The notes beneath the pieces were generated by a model. It was given only the letters and a program-made list of their open reading frames with translations, was not told the origin of the DNA and made no database searches. This document shows positions 24,811 through 64,000 of a stretch of DNA of 64,000 bases, one piece after another. Positions within the stretch are counted from its first letter, which is position 1, and every line of letters begins with the position of its first letter. Origin of the DNA: Dreissena polymorpha (Eukaryota; Mollusca; Bivalvia; Myida; Dreissenidae); assembly GCF_020536995.1 (NCBI RefSeq), contig NC_068363.1:2199361-2263360 (forward strand). The letters run 5' to 3'. Both the position numbers and the translations under genes were made by a program.

Positions 24811-25309
24811 AATATTATTATCTACATACAGCAGAAGGAAGTTTTTAATACCAAGTCATGACCTCCCACTTCAACCACTGTTTAAGAGATGTTAGAGTTT
24901 TTCTTAACAAGGAAGATTATAGACAGCTGGTCTATTGTTAGTGAGAAGTGTTCAATCAAAACTAAGTGATGTCGGAAGTATAAAGAAAACAAGAACAGTA
25001 CCATCATTTGGACTATGCACTTGAATAAGTATTTTTCTGTTTTCCTATGAAAACCCCTGTCTGGTAAACAAGTTTGTTGTCAGAAGATGCATTTCGTATA
25101 CTTATTGTTGTATTATTATTATAAAAATACTTTGTCAATTTTATAGTGTATGTAAGCTAAAAAAAAGAAATTCCATATACGGGTTTTAATCAAACGACTT
25201 GGAACGCAAAGGACCCCAGTCTATTAACACACTCGTTCAATAAAATCCCGTTTCACAGTGCTCTGTCATAGCTTACACACATGTGTACCTAGCAAAAGTC
25301 CATATAAGA

Positions 25310-25830
25310 TCAAATGAGCACAACTTGCTTACAGTGAGCTTTTGTGATTACATTTTGCCGATTGTAAATCATCGTTCCTGCATTGTCCGTTGTCAAAATG
25401 TACATTGTTAACACTCTAGAGAATAGATTTATTTCCAATATTCACGAAACATTGCAGAAATCGATCTAAATAACAATTGGGTAACTTACAAAACAGCGTT
25501 CAAAAACTATGTTGCTTGTCAAATTAAATAAAAAGTTTCTGAACTTTTTAGAAGGTACATGTTAACCAAATCCTCACGAAATTTGATCAGAACGCTTTTT
25601 CTAATGATATATCTGCTGTGTTTGAAAACGGTTCTGGTCTACTGAAAAATATGAGTGCCAGTGGGCACTAAGACATTTTCCTTCTGTGGGTGTTATGAAA
25701 CTTTGTGAACAATCTAGAAATCAATTGTTTTGCCAAATCATAATGAAACTATCGCAACAATTGTGCTCATGATATTTGAACTGAATTCGAAATTGCTAAA
25801 GTCCGTTCCAAAAGACGACTTAAGGTGAAA
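25310..25830 (+). repeat. old copy of the CTCTAGAG tandem-core repeat
   Basis: Carries AATGAGCACAACTTG, GTGAGCTTTTGTGAT, GTTAACACTCTAGAGAA and GAAAACGGTTCTGGT. These match the family at 7,565-8,975 but with many differences, so it is an older copy. Confidence 0.65.
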
Positions 25831-25879
25831 GCAGTTTAGGAAGGAATTATATAGAAGTCATTCTTATTGATCGTTCGGC

Positions 25880-26560
25880 TCGTCCGAAGTTTTAAAACGT
25901 TTTTTTGAAATAATCCCCTGGGTTGAAAAGTGGCCCCTTTCTGAGGGTTTCTTGCTTCATATGTTTGGAGAAAAAACTTTAAAAATGTCATCTCCAAAAC
26001 CGCTAGGCCAAGAGGTTTGGTTTTCGGCATGTATAATTGTATTCTGGTCTTCTACCTTTTTTTAAATATCGTCCCTTGGGTAAAAACTGGGCACGCCCAA
26101 TGATGAAGAAATGTTTGAAGACTTACATTTTTTTAAAAGTTTTCTCTCAAAACGTTAGGGAAGGGAATTAGTTTTTGTTTAATATCGTATTGTGGTCCTG
26201 TAACAACTATGTTAAAATCATCCCATTGGGTTTGACCCCCGCCCTATGCATTACTTGTTTAATTATATATATTTAGTGAAAACTTTGAAAGTCTTCTTTT
26301 CAGAAACAGCAGTGCCAAGAGGCTTTTTATTTCGCACGTTTAGTCCTCTGCTACAGTTGTTCAAATCATGCCCCCTTGGGTAAAAACTTGCCACAGCCCG
26401 GGACTGAAATTATTGCTGAAGACTTGTGTAGTTAATTTCGATAACTTCAAAAATCTTCTTCTTTGAAACCGCAAGGGTCAGGATTTTGATATTTGGTTTG
26501 CAATTTAAAATAGTTTTCCTTTTTTCTAATAAGTTATCTCAAATAATGTGTCTGGGGTCA
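25880..26560. repeat. degenerate tandem repeat, about 150-190-bp units
   Basis: About four units, each containing a CCCCTTGGGTAAAAACT-like block, AAAACTTTGAAAGTCTTCTT and AAACCGCTAGGCCAAGAGG. This is another bivalve tandem-core family, strongly decayed here. Confidence 0.65.
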
Positions 26561-26854
26561 AAACTAACAACACGGAAGTCTGTTGGACTCTTTCAAAATC
26601 ATATTTGAATTATAAAAAAAATCTCTATTCGGTCTGATCGTTGACGAGTAGGTCACGCGAGTTGTGTTTCGTGATATTTCTTAAATTTGACCCAGCATTT
26701 GTAAAAATATTACAAGATATGTACATTCCCAGAAAGGAAATTTATTTCTGCGTTGAATAAGAACGAGTTCATGGAAATCGCTGCACAATGGATGAAGCAC
26801 TGGCTGTTCAAAGCGATGCACCCTGTTTTGGGGTGATTTTGAGTTTAATACCTT

Positions 26855-26962
<108 letters not shown>

Positions 26963-26964
26963 AG

Positions 26965-27355
26965 TGAAATATTTTTTCAGAGAAGTTGATTTTTCGTTGT
27001 AATTCGATTATTTTTCATTCAAAATGATGTTTTTACTAATAAATATCATAGCCACACGCTAACCCCCTGTGGTAACGACCAATCCCAATGATCAACAAGC
27101 AAGCATATATATAAATGCATTATATAAAATAATATTTTTTAAACTTACAATAATTAGCTTAAATATTTATGGCATTTGTTAAATAATTGTGCAATCTAAA
27201 ATAACAAATGACAACAAATATTGAACAGCAGTCACTTAAAACTTCGATCTGAAACCAAACATAAAAGACGATTTATCAATGTATGGTTAACATGTGTTAT
27301 TACTCCAAATAAATACGGTATATAAAAAGTGTGATAATTTTTGGACTACATGGAG
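26965..27355. other. no gene seen; AT-rich
   Basis: AT-rich sequence between the (TA)n tract and the GC-richer block that starts near 27,359. Confidence 0.5.
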
Positions 27356-27691
27356 TATGATCCCAGTGGGGGGGAGGGGGAACTTCCTATATACGGGTAT
27401 ATAGGGGTGTGCCAAAAGTATGGGGTGTGTTTTTCGACTAGAATTATAGATATGGGTATGGTTTTGAAATCAACGCCCCTGATAACTCTAGGCCGGACGG
27501 AGGCCTGCATACAATTGTTCGGACTATTTGCCTCGGGCAGTAAAAGACATTCATACCGGACAAGAAGGTGACCACAAGCACTTCTGAGGCGGGTCCCCGA
27601 CAAACAAGCTTGAACCCAACAGACCGAACTTTGGGTTTCGGGCAGAACACCAGACCAGCACTGTACTTGGCCCGTACAGTCGCAGTGACTG

Positions 27692-28018
27692 TCACGAGGG
27701 ATTCAGGCTGAAAGGAGCATTGTCTGACATTGGTTTCGGGCAAAAATACGCATCGGGGATTACCGGCTCTTGCGCAACTGGCTCTTTCCACCTGCCAACG
27801 CGGACGGATTTCTTTGCCACGGCTGCATATGGCAATGCAATCAGATCTTCCCAGTAATATGGTCTATACTTGTGAAGATATGCAGCGGCCTCTTCCTGGC
27901 TCAGGACAAAGTTCCTGCCCAGGAATCGACGGTCCGTGTACCTGCTCTTTGAATCAGGGGCGTAACTCCCAGGTAACTTGCCCGCTACCCAGGCAACCTT
28001 ACCGGGCTTGGGGAGGGG
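27692..28018 (-). pseudogene. antisense open stretch of unknown origin beside the LTR element
   Basis: Read on the minus strand, 108 codons are open from the LTR edge at 28,018 to a TGA at 27,692-27,694, in GC-richer sequence with protein-like composition (for example RRFLGRNFVLSQEEAAAY, LHKYRPYYWEDL). I do not recognise the family. The open frame runs straight up to the LTR edge, so the LTR element may have landed in an older coding sequence or repeat. It could also be part of another mobile element. Confidence 0.3.
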
Positions 28019-28161
28019 AATATGACTATATGACTATCTGTATATTGTATTGCTCATTATAATCTCATTCTGTTTTCATTTCATTCATACCATGCTTCAG
28101 ATATCTCCATCATTCTGGATGAACAATAAAGATTCTAGAAACAGAAGTCAATACTCATTTA
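28019..28161 (+). repeat. 5' LTR of the Gypsy-type element
   Basis: 143 bp, begins AATATGACTATATGACTATC and ends GTCAATACTCATTTA. It contains AATAAAG, a possible polyadenylation signal, about 30 bp before its end. Confidence 0.85.
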
Positions 28162-28246
28162 TGATGGAGATGTACAGGTCAAGAACTCTCGAAATGACAA
28201 AGTCGCTCAAGTCAATGCACACAACAATTAGGGATGTGGTTAGTAA

Positions 28247-31078
28247 ATGCAGTTTTTTTCGCTCACGAACAAAGATATCGACCACACACAGGCTCCATTC
28301 CATCAAGCGCAATCAGTCCCGCAAGATACAAAAAAGACTGATGCCTGGAATGGGTACCACAGTGTACCCCTTCGTCCGGAAGACAAACATCTCACCACAT
28401 TCATAAAACCGTGGGGAAGGTACCGATATCTCACTGCTCCACAGGGTTATATAGCCTCTGGAGATGGCTACACACGGCGATTCGATGAGATTATCAGCGA
28501 CATCCCTAAGAAGACAAAATGTATTGATGATACCTTACTCTGGTCTGACAGTATCCAAGAAAGCTTCTTTCAGGAATGTAACTGGCTTGAAATTTGTGGA
28601 CAAAACGGTATAACGCTTAATCCAGATAAGTTTGTCTTTGCTCAGGATAGTGTTGAATTTGCTGGTTTTGAAATCACTTTGGACAGTGTTCGCCCATGTT
28701 TGAGATTTATACAAGCCATTCTCGACTTCCCAACACCCAAGAACATCACAGATGTACGCTCATGGTTCGGGCTTATCCACCAGGTTTCCTACGCGTTTAG
28801 TATGACAGACCGGATGCTCCCATTCTGTCCATTGTTAAAACCAAGTACACCATTTACATTGGGATTCACATTTGGAGGATATATTCCAAGAATCAAAGGC
28901 AGTGATCATCAACGAGATTGAAAACGGTGTGCGCATATTTGATCCAAGTAAACCAACTTGCTTAGCCACTGATTGGTCTAAAACAGGTATAGGGTTCTGG
29001 CTCTTTCAGAAACATTGTGAATGTGCTAAGACTTAACCATTTTGCTGTGCCACTGGATGGGAAACCACTTTAGTGGGGAGCAGATTTACTAGCGCCACCG
29101 AATCGCGATACGCACCGGTTGAGGGAGAAGCATTGGCTGTGGCTGATTCTCTTGAAAAAGCTCGCTACTTTGTGCTCTGATGCAATAACCTTATTATTGC
29201 TGTGGATCATAAGCCCCTTTTAAAACTTTTAGGAGACCGATCCCTTGAAAGTATCCCAAATACTCGACTCAGGAACTTAAGAGAGAAGACTCTTCGTTAC
29301 AAATTCAAAATGCTGTATCTACCAGGTGCGAGACATCGAGCACCAGACGCCGTCTCACCCAACCCAACTGGAGAAGCAAAGACTATGGTACTAATTGATG
29401 ACATGTCCGCAGTCTGTTTGGACAATGAATCCTACCTCTACTCTTCAGCCGTCAGCTCGGTTGAAAACTTGAAATGTGTTACGTGGGACAAAGTGCGCAT
29501 GGCTACATCAAGTGACGAGAACATGCACCAATTAGTAGAAATCATCGAGGCAGGTGTCCCAGATACTCGTTCTGATCTCCCAATTTCCCTACAGAGCTTC
29601 TATGGGATTAGAGACCAGTTATCTACGGTTGACGGTGTTGTTATTTACAAAGATCGACTGGTGATTCCCTCTTCTCTGAGACAGACTATATTAGCATCGC
29701 TTCATTCTACACACCAATGTGTCACATCGATGACATCCAGAGCGGAGCAATCAGTATTCTGGCCCGGAATCACAGCCGACATAATTGATATCAGGAAGAA
29801 TTGTACACACTGCAATAGAATGGCACCATCTCAACCGAGTTCTCCCCCGACACCATTGGTGTACGCTGAATATCCTTTTCAATGCATATGCGCCGACTTC
29901 TTTCATCATAAGGGTGTGAACTATCTTGTGATAATCGACAGATATTCAAACTGGCCGATCATAGAACAATCTACAAACGGATCAACAGGTCTCATTGACA
30001 GTTTGAGAAAAACGTTTGTCACTTTCGGAATACCAGATGAACTGGCGTCAGATGGCGGCCCGGAATTTACCTCTCTGTCAACTCGGGATTTCTTAAAAAC
30101 TTGGGGAGTACACCATAGACTGTCATTTGTGGCATACCCTCACAGTAATTGTAGAGCGGAGGTTGGTGTCAAAACAGTAAAACGGATGCTCACTGAAAAC
30201 ACTGGACCAAATGGCGAGTTGAACACTGATGCTTTTCAACGGGCTATCCTACAGTACCGGAACACCCCCGACCGTGATACAAAACTGTCACCATCTATGT
30301 GTGTTTTTGGTCGTGCCGTAAAGGACTTCATACCCATTCTCCCAGGCCGCTTTTTACCTCATGACACATGGCAAGACACCTCAAACCTACGGGAAGCTGC
30401 TCTTAGAAACAGACATATGAAGGTTGGGGAACGCCTATCTGAACATTCCCGGCGCCTGCCACCACTTAAAATTGGCGACTTTGTTAGGATTCAAAATCAG
30501 GCTGGTCGTTACCCATTAAAATGGGACAAAATAGGACAGGTTATTGAAGTTCGTCAATTCGACCAATATGCAATACGAGTGGGCGGCTCAGGACGAGTTA
30601 CCCTACGCAACAGTAAGTTCCTGCGCAGTTATACACCTGTGTATCCACCCCAGCTCGACAGACGATTCCCACTGATATACAGGGCGAATCCATACCCGCG
30701 CATCAGTCTCTGTCGCCTCTTCAGCCAATTCCTGTCCCTTTACCCGCATATATGGACATTGGCGATACTGGACCCCCAACCGAAAATGCCAGGCTTCCCT
30801 ATAACATGACTATTGATCCTCAGGACAACCCGCATGACAATCAACATCTCCCTCCGACTGCTCCTACTCCAGTGGCACCCATAGTAGCTCTGCCTCAACC
30901 AGTGCCTCAACAACGTGTACCATCAACACCGGAACCACCTACAGTTGCGATGCCAACTTCCATACCTCCACGCCGTTCATCAAGATCGCGTGAACCTTCA
31001 ATTTGGTTAAAGGACTATGTGCATTTCATAACGGGGCATAATAATCCCCAGAGTGCGGGCCAGTTTGACCCACCATGA
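28247..31078 (+). pseudogene. Gypsy-type pol remnants (RT, RNase H, integrase)
   Basis: Reverse-transcriptase-like sequence lies at about 28,250-28,920 and RNase H-like sequence at 28,920-29,340. Integrase runs from about 29,340 to 30,800, with a zinc-binding HHCC region near 29,700-29,820, a catalytic core around 29,880-30,250 and a C-terminal region near 30,480-30,640. A proline-rich tail ends near 31,078. It is a fossil: the coding sequence is no longer continuous. Confidence 0.88.
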
Positions 31079-31295
31079 GTGTTCACTTGTCTTGTTTTTC
31101 AATATTCTAGTCATGTGTATTCAACTAACATTTACATGTTAAGTATACAAGTATATCTCAGTTTGCAGGTAGCAAAACACTTTAATGTTCATGTGTTCAA
31201 TTGCAATCAGTGATTTTGATTTTATTAACGTTGAACTCACAACTTAACCAGCCATTGGTAAAGGACTTTACCAATGACTCAAGAGGGGATAGAGT

Positions 31296-31438
31296 AATAT
31301 GACTATATGACTATCTGTATATTGTATTGCTCATTATAATCTTATTCTGTTTTCATTTCATTCATACCATGTTTCAGATATCTCCATCATTCTGGATGAA
31401 CAATAAAGATTCTAGAAACAGTAGTCAATACTCATTTA
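31296..31438 (+). repeat. 3' LTR of the Gypsy-type element
   Basis: Second 143-bp copy. It is preceded by a purine-rich AAGAGGGGATAGAG at 31,281-31,294 that suits a polypurine tract. Confidence 0.85.
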
Positions 31439-31714
31439 CAAGCAAGGGCGGGACCTACCATCAGGTGGTCATATTCGTCCGACAACCATTTTAAGGCCTC
31501 ACACTCTGCCTTGCCAAAAGGCGCTGCCAAAGCAACAGGCTCGGCTTACCAACAGGCAGTGCCTTTTCAACGGTCTGAGGTGGTCGTGGACGAGGGGCGT
31601 AACCATTACCATCACGGAGGAATACTCAATGATTTACTGGAATGTTACCAGATACACAGGATACATACCCTGCCATTAAAGAAGTCAGAGTATCGTATTC
31701 ACATTAAAACTTGA
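31439..31714 (-). other. GC-richer flank of the LTR element
   Basis: Composition resembles 27,359-28,018 on the other side of the LTR element. On the minus strand it holds a short open stretch (including KAECEALKWLSDEYDHL) that ends near the LTR. Whether it and the left flank come from one disrupted sequence cannot be decided here. Confidence 0.3.
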
Positions 31715-32045
31715 ACACCCAAAACAGATACTTAAAAGCTGTGTGTTTAAGGTTTGTAATTTTTACATATTCTCTATAACTGAATATGTACTTTAAGAAC
31801 ATCTGTGTAGGCGGATCATTAAAATTTTCGTTAAAATAATGCTGTGCCTCTGTTTTTTTATTGCCATAACGAAGAAAAACAAGTTCAACTGATTTACATT
31901 TAAATGTTCTTTTAGTTCCTTTTAAATCATTGATGGCAGCATAGGTGGACACTCTTAAATGCATTCAGATGAAATATCCCAACAATAATCTTATTTGCCA
32001 ATAGTGAGCCCAGCTAAATAAATAGTGGGTGCACAATGCGCTTGT
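31715..32045. other. no gene seen
   Basis: AT-rich sequence with no recognised repeat or domain. Confidence 0.5.
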
Positions 32046-32084
32046 GGCCCTGAGTGTTTTTGTTCGTTCTTATGGTGGGTCACC

Positions 32085-32360
32085 ACTGCCGATCCGATCA
32101 ACTCGATCATCCCGATCACTGAAATTTCCCGACCAAACCCGACCAAGCTCGACTAAAAAAGGTATGAACGACTTCTTCTCGACCTCTTGTCGATAACACA
32201 CGACCCCCACACGACTCATTCACGACGTCCACTCAACCATCTTTCCGATATCCGCTCGATCATCTCGACCTATACACAAGCCCTTTACGATCTCAGCTCG
32301 ACCAAGTGGACCACAGCTCGATCGCCACCAGATCTTCACACGACCAGATCGTGATGGTCG
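32085..32360. repeat. cryptic simple sequence rich in CGACC / CGATC
   Basis: About 275 bp in which CGACC, CGATC, CTCGA and ACGAC recur at short irregular intervals, with markedly higher CpG density than the surroundings. Confidence 0.6.
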
Positions 32361-32717
32361 AACTAAAATGGTAAAATATTTAAAAAGTAATCCTTAAAAA
32401 TCTTACCTGCGTCGCGCTTTTGTTGATATTTTACTCCCCAGATCTTAGGGTTGGAGTCCATTCCGGCACTCTACCAGCACGGAGGGGGAACTCCATAGGC
32501 AGAGCATGATCACGCAAAGATCAATTGTTGTCCTTCATTTGAGTGGAAAATGTTGTACAATGCGCACTTTTGCCCAGTGCAACTGTCTTCAGCCAGCAAT
32601 GGTTTATTTTTCGACCTCTCCATGTCACAGCAGCCTTTTCGCCCATGCATTTCCCGTACCCCCCTGTTTTTTTGTCTGAGTCACCTTTTCATACCTCTCG
32701 GCCTCGAGAAGATGTGC
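32361..32717. other. no gene seen
   Basis: Two overlapping frames of 83 and 88 residues have no recognisable domain and run into the MITE at 32,718, so they are not supported as genes. Confidence 0.5.
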
Positions 32718-32947
32718 TTAACCCATTTATGCCTAGTGGACTCTCCCATCCTTCTAAATTGGATCAATTTATTTCCAAAATTAGGGATTTCTAGTATATT
32801 CATTTCTATATTTTGAATATTTCTTACAGAAATTCCTTTAAGCAAACAGCGAAGACCCTGATGAGACACCGCATAATGCGGCGTCTCATCTGGGTCTACG
32901 CTGGTTGCCAAGGCCTTTTTTCTAGATGCTACCCATAAATGGGTTAA
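32718..32947. mobile_element. 230-bp TTAA-flanked MITE (piggyBac- or Kolobok-type)
   Basis: TTAA at both ends (32,718-32,721 and 32,944-32,947). Inverted ends are TTAACCCATTTATG and CATAAATGGGTTAA. An internal palindrome, GATGAGACACCGC with GCGGCGTCTCATC, lies at about 32,860-32,890. The same 230-bp element lies in inverse orientation at 63,359-63,588, and a relative lies at 56,700-56,912. Confidence 0.88.
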
Positions 32948-33685
32948 TATTCAGCTGTCCTCTACCCTTCAACCTGTCCAGCATGGGAAGCCCTTTCAGA
33001 AGTTACCTATCTGGCATAGCTCTTCAGGTCATTGAGGTACCCAAAACATCAAACCACATTAAGGAATCAGCCTTGTGGTAGACAATAATAACCATATAAA
33101 GATGATGTTTCATGTGTTACAATAAGTCTGATCAGAGTAACACAGGGGACCCTTTAAATTTTTTCCTTATATGGATGAAGTGAAGAACATGTTAATTTCT
33201 GGCTCATAGTTTTCTAATGCATTATGGGGTTTCGAAATAAATTGGCACAATGATCAGTGTATAAAGTTAGTTGATAATGTGCAACATCCATGTTGCTCGC
33301 TTCTATCTTGCGGTAACAGTGAGCACTTATATCTTGTGCATATGTCTTTTACGTATATAGTGAGAGTACATGTTTGTGTCAGGCCTGTAATGATCATCAT
33401 AGCAAGGCTCACTCAATTAGAAATTGTCGGCCCACAAACCAATTAAAAGTACCCTGGGCACTCTTAAATAAACAACAATTTACCCAGAGTACGAAAAATA
33501 CGAATGCCATACCCTGGCAAACATTTATATTTTCCGTACCACGGGTACTTTGTAGTACTGTATACAAAAAAGATACTAGGGTACTGTAAAGTAGCATCTG
33601 GATAGACAATGACCAATGTAGCCATGATGCAAGACGACATGTCTCTTGTAACAACCATATCACTCGCTACAAGATAACGCTCTTT
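32948..33685. other. no gene seen
   Basis: Intergenic sequence; small open frames overlap on both strands with no recognised domain. Confidence 0.5.
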
Positions 33686-34548
33686 TTATAACCCCGGATC
33701 AAATGATCGGGGGTATATTGTTTTGGCCCGTTTGTCATTGTTTGTGTCTGTCTGTTTGTCTGTGTGCCTGTCTGTCTGTCTGTCTGTCATTATGTGTCCC
33801 AAAACTTTAACCTTGGTCATAACTTTTGCAATATTGATGATAGCAACTTAAAATTTGGCATGCATGTGTATCTCATAGAGCTGCACATTTTGAGTGGTGA
33901 AAGGTCAAGGTCATTCTTCAAGGTCAAAGGTAAAACAAGGGACAAAATTGTCACAAAACCAGGTTTTCATTGTGAAAAAAAAATCTGATAAAGGGAGAAA
34001 ACTCAAACTGAACTTTTGAAATGACCAAAAAAATTAACCCCCTTTGTAAGTTTTTTTTTTTTTTAAATCTATTTTTAGTCGTGGCGACCTTGACATTGGA
34101 GATATTGACGTGATTCTTTCGTGGGACACACCGTCACATGATGGTGAACAAATGTGCCAAATGATTTTAAAATCTCACAATGAATGACATAGTTATGGCC
34201 AGGACAAGCTCATTTATGGCCATTTTTGACCTTTGAACTCAAAGTGTGACCTTGACCTTGGAGATATCGACGTAATTATTTCGCGCGACACACCGTCCAA
34301 TGATGGTGAACAAATGTGCCAAATGATTTTAAAATCTGACGATGAACGACATAGTTATGGCTCGGACAAGCTCATTTATGGCCATTTTTGACCTTTGAAC
34401 TCAAAGTGTGACCTTGACCTTGGAGATATCGACGTAATTATTTCGCGCGACACACCGTCCAATGATGGTGAACAAATGTGCCAAATGATTTTAAAATCTG
34501 ACAATGAACGACATAGTTATGGCCCGGACAAGCTTATTCCGCCAGCCC

Positions 34549-34583
<35 letters not shown>

Positions 34584-34698
34584 CGCCCGCATTCGCCAAT
34601 CTAATAACCAGTTTTTTCCTTCGGAAAACCTGGTTAAAAATAATTCAAAGCGGCGCATTAGGGGGCATTGTGTTTCTGACAAACACATCTCTTGTTTA
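33686..34698 (-). repeat. family-A bivalve repeat, split by a nested element
   Basis: Read on the minus strand it starts AACAAGAGATGTGTTTGTCA at 34,698 and ends with a GACAGACAGACA microsatellite and a hairpin end (CCCCGATCATTTGATCCGGG-type) at 33,686. The middle is interrupted by the family-B element at 33,932-34,635. The core carries GACCTTGACCTTTCACCACT. Confidence 0.8.
33932..34635 (+). mobile_element. family-B tandem-core element nested in family A
   Basis: Starts AAACAAGGGACAAAATTGTC, then three core units of about 160 bp (CTTGGAGATATCGACGTAAT, ATGGTGAACAAATGTGCCAA), then a (CCAG)n microsatellite and a terminal hairpin, AACCAGTTTTTTCC with GGAAAACCTGGTT. A second copy with fewer units lies at 51,788-52,314. 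TAAAA on both sides may be a target duplication. Confidence 0.8.
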
Positions 34699-34699
34699 G

Positions 34700-35120
34700 T
34701 TTTTGAATATTCCTTGTATTACTAGTAAAAGTACATGTTTGTGTATTGCCGTGCATCACGTGATAATCAATTGGCACAAAGAATTAAAGAGTGCTTACTA
34801 AAAGGTCAATGTTGCAAATTTAAAGCGGTAAAGGCTTTTTATTACAAATGACTGGTACTGCTCGCATTATGTGTGCTACACATCACTCGTTTCTGTATCC
34901 TGTCAAACAAAAGGACAGAATCTGTGTCATACAAATTTTTAGTAAAATATATAAGTATAGATCTATGGTTATGTTTATTTTTATTACTTGTCAATGCAAC
35001 CTGTTACTGTCTTGCGTACACCAGGAGTCAGATGTAATCTCCTGCAAATTCGGCAATTTAACAGCAGACCAATTGAGTTTTAACAAGACAACTGTTGATG
35101 ACGGACAAAAGGTGATCATA
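34700..35120. other. no gene seen
   Basis: A 97-residue frame on the + strand has no recognised domain. Confidence 0.45.
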
Positions 35121-35123
35121 AAA

Positions 35124-35425
35124 CAAGAGCTGTGTTTGTGAAAACACAATGCCCCCTACTGCGCTTTGAAGCCGCACTGCAGCTATTTTAGAAACAAGGT
35201 TATATTTTGAATGTAAAGGTCAAAGTGACCTTGACCTTTGACCAAGTGATCTCAAACCATGTTTGATTGTACATGTAGATCTAAATGATATGCATGAACA
35301 TGTGAAGTTTAAAAAACATAGACCCAACAGTTTTCATTTTATGAGCAATGTTTAAGTTTTGAGACAGAATGACAGACAGACAGGCCAAAAACAATATACC
35401 CCAGATCATTTGATCCAGGGGCATA
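35124..35425 (+). repeat. family-A bivalve repeat
   Basis: Starts AACAAGAGCTGTGTTTGTGA and carries ACCTTGACCTTTGACCAAGT. It ends with GACAGACAGACAGG and the hairpin end ATACCCCAGATCATTTGATC. Confidence 0.85.
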
Positions 35426-35689
35426 AAAAAAGGCAAATGTCTTGGAAATACTTTTAACATGAAGATGATTCTCCAGCTGTGGCATTGAACATAGTAAAGC
35501 TCACATCTCCATAAAGGGCGGCATTGAAAACAATGGCCAAATATTGTGGATTCTTTTTTCACTTTGTTATTTCAGTAATTTTGAGTTTGTTTTTACTTTT
35601 TCTCAGTGCAAAACTCTGAATTGAATCTGCATGGAATATTATTTTTATCATGAGGGCTTTGTTTCGTTTCTAGACGAAATCTAAGTTTT

Positions 35690-36015
35690 TGTTTTAGACA
35701 TGCTTATTGTTATCAAGACATGATTTCTGAAGTCAAGACAAGAAATCCATTTGTTTACCAAAAAACTTTTCTGACATCAATAGATCAATTTTAAATATCA
35801 AAAATAGTGTTTTTACATCTATAATTTGATTATTTTACATCTGACAATCCTTTCTTGATATCAAAATACTGAATTCTAGATATAAAAAAAATATTACAAA
35901 TTTTACGATATCAAACACGTATTTCATGCTATAAGAAGATTGACTTATTGATATCAAAACATACATTTTTTAATCAAAATTTCATTCCTTGATATCGAGA
36001 AATATCTTTCAATTT
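35690..36015. repeat. TTGATATCAAAA-rich degenerate stretch
   Basis: The palindromic motif GATATC with A/T flanks recurs about eight times on both strands in roughly 320 bp. No period was found. Confidence 0.45.
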
Positions 36016-36164
36016 CAAGAAATATAATGGCGCCCACATATTTATGGCAATCTGTATCTTGTACATTCAATCATTCATGCACCAGATTAATTGTCAGAAC
36101 TACACATAATTATTTCTGCTTTTCCACTGGTTCAAACAAGGAAAGCAATAAACGAGTTTCATCA

Positions 36165-36170
36165 TTTAAT
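36165..36170 (-). promoter_or_regulatory. possible polyadenylation signal for AFG3L2
   Basis: ATTAAA on the minus strand, about 350 bases beyond the stop codon. Weak evidence. Confidence 0.2.
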
Positions 36171-36516
36171 CAGAACATAATTCATAAGAATCAGCTCATT
36201 ATCTATACAGATTTAACAAAAGAAAATCTAATACCAAGGTTATCCATAGAATGATACACTTTATATCTTGAGGTATTATCTTTCTAAAACATGACATACA
36301 GCCAATGGAAATAACCCAACAAGTCCTATTCTTCAGTTCCCACATAAACTTAACATCAAAGAATAGCATTTCCAGTAAAAACTGCCAATACAAATGGTAT
36401 GTGTTGGCCTAATGGTTTCCAGAAAACGTCAGTAGTATTTGAAAACTGTTTTTCTTCAAAGTGCATTTCAAGTTACATCAAACCAAACAGTTTAGTTTTC
36501 GCCATTAAGGATAATA

Positions 36517-64000
<27,484 letters not shown>

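Larger units (their letters stand above)
28019..31438 (+). mobile_element. broken Ty3/Gypsy-type LTR retrotransposon
   Basis: Bounded by two direct repeats of 143 bp that differ at three positions (about 98% identity), so the insertion is fairly recent. Parts present in order are reverse transcriptase remnants, RNase H, integrase and a proline-rich tail. No recognisable gag or protease region is present, so the element is broken, with a large internal loss and a handful of further breaks. Assignment to Ty3/Gypsy rests on the RT, RNase H, integrase order and the integrase style. No clean target duplication was found. Confidence 0.9.

Noticed and set aside
24550-24861. 103-residue frame rich in Met, Arg and Ser
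   Set aside because: Low-complexity trinucleotide tract.

Overview
This 64 kb window looks like nuclear DNA from a bivalve mollusc. The base composition is AT-rich, the one conserved gene is split into many small exons, and intergenic and intronic DNA is packed with the tandem-core repeats typical of bivalves (units of about 160-170 bp, ACNG microsatellites and a terminal hairpin). The LRR protein at 5.5 kb is of a kind I associate with zebra mussel (Dreissena polymorpha). That species call is inference from memory.

Left part (1-19.8 kb): a repeat block with about 160-bp units (0.96-1.83 kb); a directly repeated 0.75-kb segment holding four copies of a promoter-like module (2.4-4.7 kb), one copy carrying a small inverted-repeat element; a 540-residue LRR protein gene on the + strand (5.54-7.16 kb); a seven-unit repeat array (7.57-8.97 kb); a candidate TIR element (9.34-10.0 kb); microsatellites; then about 7 kb with no convincing gene.

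Middle (19.8-36 kb): an almost intact LINE (ORF1, then ORF2 with endonuclease and reverse transcriptase) whose two ORFs share a frame and are separated by a single TAG, with no AUG for ORF2; old repeat copies; a long (TA)n tract; a broken Ty3/Gypsy-type LTR element with 143-bp LTRs, lying in GC-richer DNA with an antisense open stretch; a TTAA-flanked MITE; and nested bivalve repeats.

Right part (36.5-64 kb, minus strand): fifteen exons of the mitochondrial inner-membrane m-AAA protease subunit AFG3L2, from the inter-membrane-space domain through the second membrane segment, the AAA+ ATPase (Walker A, Walker B, arginine fingers) and the M41 zinc peptidase (HEAGH) to the stop codon. All exon phases agree and give 625 codons; the N-terminus lies beyond base 64,000. 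The introns hold three minisatellites (54, 31 and 66 bp), two hAT-like elements with 5-bp target duplications, a TA-flanked Tc1/mariner-like element with CpG-rich ends, TTAA MITEs and many bivalve repeats, several inserted into one another.

The most unusual signal is the 31-bp minisatellite at 52.8-53.5 kb. Its unit includes the exon-intron junction of the Walker A exon, so the authentic 5' splice site is followed in the intron by about 23 tandem copies of itself.
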